Under the pieces are notes generated by a model. That model was given only the letters and a program-made list of their open reading frames with translations, did not search any database and was not told where the DNA came from. Source: an uncultured Francisellaceae bacterium (GTDB taxonomy: Bacteria > Pseudomonadota > Gammaproteobacteria > Francisellales > CACEW01). From it: a stretch of DNA of 33,961 nt. The stretch lies in NCBI GenBank assembly GCA_905612315.1, contig CAJQSL010000111.1, positions 1-33,961 of the forward strand, in the 5' to 3' direction. Shown here piece by piece: positions 31,430-33,961 of the stretch (the stretch's first letter is position 1; each line of letters starts with the position of its first letter). The position numbers and the translations under genes were made by a program.

Positions 31430-31712
31430 TTTGAAAAACTCCTCTTCAAAAATATAATTTTTATTATTGTGCTTTTATTTTAACCTTTTTATATTAAAGT
31501 TATATTAACAAATCATGCTTTATTTTTATTAAGATTATAAAAAGACATATAAATATAATTTAATAGAAGTGCTTTGTGTTTAAATTATATTAAATTTTAT
31601 TTTCTTATTATGGATTTGTCATGGGTTTGGTTTAGATATATTGCTTTATAGATAATAATTTTATAGGATAAATTTTAAATTTTCCTAATTAATTCCAATT
31701 ATTACTAAATAT

Positions 31713-32330
31713 ATGAGAAGTTTGAATTTTAATACTATAGATCAAGCCTGCGCCATTATAAAATCTGGCGGCGTTATCGCCTGCCCAAGTGAGTCGGTTT
31801 ATGGTTTAAGCTGTGATCCTTTTAATGCAAAAGCTTTAGATGAATTATTAGATTTAAAAAAAAGGGATTATAGAAAAGGATTAATTTTAGTTGCTGGAGA
31901 TTTAAGCTTATTTGATAATATTATTAAACCATTATCTAATTCACAAAAAGATTTAATTTTAAATAAAAATAATTCTGATCAAGCAATAAGCTATTTAGTA
32001 CCTGCTTTAGATAATGCTTTGCTATATCAAATTACAGGATCAAAAAATAATTATAATAATAAAAAAGTTGTAATTAGATTAAGTTCTCATCCAGTAATTT
32101 GTGAGCTGACTAAATTATTAAAATCTCCAATTGTATCAACGAGTGCTAATTTATCTAATAATCCGCCTTGTGAGAGTGAGGCTGAAATAACGGATGTTTT
32201 TAAAGACTTATTAGATGCAATAATTTTAAAATCTGATGGATATAATAAAGATGGCATAGATACAGGGTGCTGGGGACACAAGCCTTCTAAAATTATTGAT
32301 ATTATATCAGGTAATGTTTTACGGGATTAA
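31713..32330 (+). CDS. tsaC: Threonylcarbamoyl-AMP synthase TsaC
   Basis: Makes threonylcarbamoyl-AMP from Thr, bicarbonate and ATP for t6A37 modification of ANN-decoding tRNAs. 205 residues of the YrdC fold: GGVIACPSESVYGLSCDP, LLDLKKRDYRKGLILVAGD, VVIRLSSHPV and SPIVSTSANLS are characteristic. It is the short TsaC form without the Sua5 C-terminal domain. The start ATG 31713 lacks a clear ribosome binding site. The preceding 283 bases are AT-rich and hold nothing else I can identify. Confidence 0.93.
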   Translation: MRSLNFNTIDQACAIIKSGGVIACPSESVYGLSCDPFNAKALDELLDLKKRDYRKGLILVAGDLSLFDNIIKPLSNSQKDLILNKNNSDQAISYLVPALDNALLYQITGSKNNYNNKKVVIRLSSHPVICELTKLLKSPIVSTSANLSNNPPCESEAEITDVFKDLLDAIILKSDGYNKDGIDTGCWGHKPSKIIDIISGNVLRD

Positions 32331-32383
32331 ATTCTTAGTTTAGAATTGATAATTGTAATAATAATTATTTGGGAGATACAGCT

Positions 32384-33607
32384 ATGTCCACTGATAAATT
32401 TGAACATTTAATGAAGGTCTATGCGCCGCAAAATGTGTGTTTTGTGAAAGGTGAAGGTGCTTGGCTTTGGGATAAAAACAATAAAAAATATCTTGATTTT
32501 CTAGCTGGAATATCAGTTATGAACTTAGGGCACTCAAATCCTGAGATTAATGAAGTTATAAATAAGCAAGCTAGTAATCTTATGCATGTATCCAATGGGT
32601 TTATTATTGAGCAGCAAGTAGAGCTTGCAAATAATTTATGTAAGTTAACTGGATTAGATCAAGCATTTTTTTGTAGCACAGGTGGAGAAGCTAATGAAGC
32701 GGCTATAAAACTTGCAAGATTATATGGCCATGATTTAGGGTATGAAATCCCTGTTATTATAACTATGCACCAAGCCTTTCATGGCAGAACTATGGCTAAT
32801 ATCTCAGCTGTCAGTAACCCTAAATTAAAAGCCGGCTTTGAGCCAGTATTACCTGGCTTTGCTTATTGTGATTATAATGATATAGATTCTTTAGAAAAAT
32901 GCATTGCAGATTGCAAAGCAAAAGGTGAGCAAGTTGTAGCAGTTATGCTTGAGCCAGTCCAAGGTGAAGGTGGAGTTAATATACCAGCGGATAATTATCT
33001 AGCTTGTGTAAGAGAAGTTTGTGATAAAAACAATTTATTAATGATTTTAGATGAAATACAAACCGGCGCTGGCAGGACAGGTAAGCTTTATGCTTATCAG
33101 CATGAAAATGTGATGCCGGATATTATTACTTCAGCTAAAGGTTTAGGCAATGGGTATCCTGTGGCAGCGTGTTTAGCCAAAGAGAGAGTTGCTAAATTAT
33201 TTACCCTAGGTAAGCATGGTACAACTTTTGGCGGCTCTCCGATGGCATGTGCTGTTGCTAATAAAGTTGTTGAAATTATGTCTCGGGATGGATTTCATGC
33301 TCATACTAAAAAAATTGGGAAATATTTTTTATCAAATTTAAAATCAGTATTAAGCAAATATGATTGTATAAAAGATATTAGAGGAAAAGGTTTATTAGTT
33401 GGTATTGAATTTAAAGAGGATGTAACTTATTTGCGCAAAGCTGGAATGGATGCTGGTATAGTTTTTAGCATAACCCAGCAAAAAATTGCTAGAATAGCCC
33501 CACCGTTGATTATTACTGAAGCTCAGTGTGATCAATTTATCGAAATATTTGATAGGCTAGTAAAGGAGAAAGTTAACAATGAAAGAAGTGCTGTGTGCCA
33601 AAACTAA
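32384..33607 (+). CDS. argD: Acetylornithine/succinyldiaminopimelate aminotransferase
   Basis: A PLP-dependent class III aminotransferase for arginine and lysine/diaminopimelate synthesis. 407 residues from ATG 32384 behind GGGAG; the frame opens earlier at TTG 32369 but that overlaps the binding site. CSTGGEANEAAIKLAR binds PLP phosphate, D223 in LDEIQTGAGRTG contacts the ring, and K252 in TSAKGLGNGYP forms the Schiff base. No other arginine gene is nearby, so the diaminopimelate role (needed for the cell wall) may be why it is kept. The 3' end overlaps holC by 29 bases. Confidence 0.93.
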   Translation: MSTDKFEHLMKVYAPQNVCFVKGEGAWLWDKNNKKYLDFLAGISVMNLGHSNPEINEVINKQASNLMHVSNGFIIEQQVELANNLCKLTGLDQAFFCSTGGEANEAAIKLARLYGHDLGYEIPVIITMHQAFHGRTMANISAVSNPKLKAGFEPVLPGFAYCDYNDIDSLEKCIADCKAKGEQVVAVMLEPVQGEGGVNIPADNYLACVREVCDKNNLLMILDEIQTGAGRTGKLYAYQHENVMPDIITSAKGLGNGYPVAACLAKERVAKLFTLGKHGTTFGGSPMACAVANKVVEIMSRDGFHAHTKKIGKYFLSNLKSVLSKYDCIKDIRGKGLLVGIEFKEDVTYLRKAGMDAGIVFSITQQKIARIAPPLIITEAQCDQFIEIFDRLVKEKVNNERSAVCQN

Positions 33608-33961
33608 AGCAAAACAAAAAACTAGCCTTAAAAAAATAGATATTTATACTTTCGGATCTCATAAAAAAGAAGAGTATTTAGTAAAATGGTTTACTAAGTT
33701 TATAACAAAAATATATCAGCAAGATTATAGTGTTTATTCTCATATTAATGGAATTAGTTTAGATCTTTTAGATAAAAGCCTTTGGAGCCAGGCTGGATTG
33801 TTTATCCCGCATCATAAGTTAGGTGAGGATATTAAAAGCCCAATTATTTTAGCAGATAAAATTATTGGCTCTGCTAATTGTGATAGCTTAGAGATAAGAG
33901 AAAAGGGGGTAGTTTTTTTATGTGGGTTTAAAGTTGGTGATTTTATTGAAGTTAATAAATC
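33579..33961 (+). CDS. holC: DNA polymerase III chi subunit, partial at window end
   Basis: 127 codons to the window edge, from ATG 33579 with AAGGAG at 33562-33567 inside argD. It resembles HolC: KIDIYTFGSHKKEEYLVKW at the start, and the conserved LDKSLWSQAGLFIPHHKLGE, followed by the PIIL region (E. coli: LDEALWARPAESFVPHNLAGE). Chi links the clamp loader to single-stranded DNA-binding protein. The coupling with argD is unusual compared with E. coli, where holC lies next to pepA and valS. Confidence 0.8.
   Translation, partial: MKEVLCAKTKAKQKTSLKKIDIYTFGSHKKEEYLVKWFTKFITKIYQQDYSVYSHINGISLDLLDKSLWSQAGLFIPHHKLGEDIKSPIILADKIIGSANCDSLEIREKGVVFLCGFKVGDFIEVNK

Noticed and set aside
1..33961. tRNA, rRNA genes or CRISPR arrays
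   Set aside because: I saw no cloverleaf-like sequences, rRNA motifs or regularly spaced repeats, though I could not run a covariance search.

Overview
The window looks like a chromosomal stretch of an AT-rich gammaproteobacterium, most probably host-associated or intracellular. The housekeeping genes are of gammaproteobacterial type: murJ, tgt, the long two-domain form of queF, rnr, rlmB, yceD, rpmF-plsX-fabH-fabD-fabG-acpP-fabF-tmk, tsaC, argD and holC. Between them lie proteins of secreted-effector type: a membrane-anchored U-box protein, a 777-residue protein with internal repeats, and several unknowns. The sequence alone does not fix the genus. A Legionellales- or Coxiella-like lineage is a guess.

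Layout. 1-2072: two minus-strand ORFs of unknown function with AT-rich 5' and GC-rich 3' parts. 2212-4912: murJ and tgt, converging and overlapping at their 3' ends. 4861-7206: a tandem pair of cassettes. Each has the 5' end of tgt, an AT-rich leader, an unrelated GC-rich ORF, and a nearly identical 3' untranslated block with a terminator. 7371-9175: queF (queuosine pathway, like tgt) and the U-box gene. 9273-13134: rnr, a small convergent unknown gene, and rlmB. 13205-17075: a second, different tandem pair of cassettes. A 164-bp repeat with 3 mismatches, carrying the 3' end of a lost gene plus leader DNA, precedes each of two unlike GC-rich ORFs (150 and 801 codons). 17090-17920: a nested inverted-repeat (foldback) element in gene-free DNA. 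18109-27727: the yceD-rpmF-fatty-acid-tmk cluster, interrupted between yceD and rpmF by a higBA toxin-antitoxin pair and a DUF4143 ATPase. 27838-33961: a Bcr/CflA-type exporter, the 777-residue protein, tsaC, argD and a partial holC.

The most unusual feature is the set of GC-rich ORFs in an AT-rich chromosome. Each starts with a strong AAGGAG-type ribosome binding site behind an AT-rich leader. They occur in two unrelated tandem families in which the noncoding flanks are conserved but the coding cargo is not. A third relative may lie inverted at the left edge. This resembles a platform for exchanging or diversifying coding cargo (possibly effectors) between fixed expression flanks. The repeated flanks are seen directly. 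The exchange mechanism and any effector role are inference.
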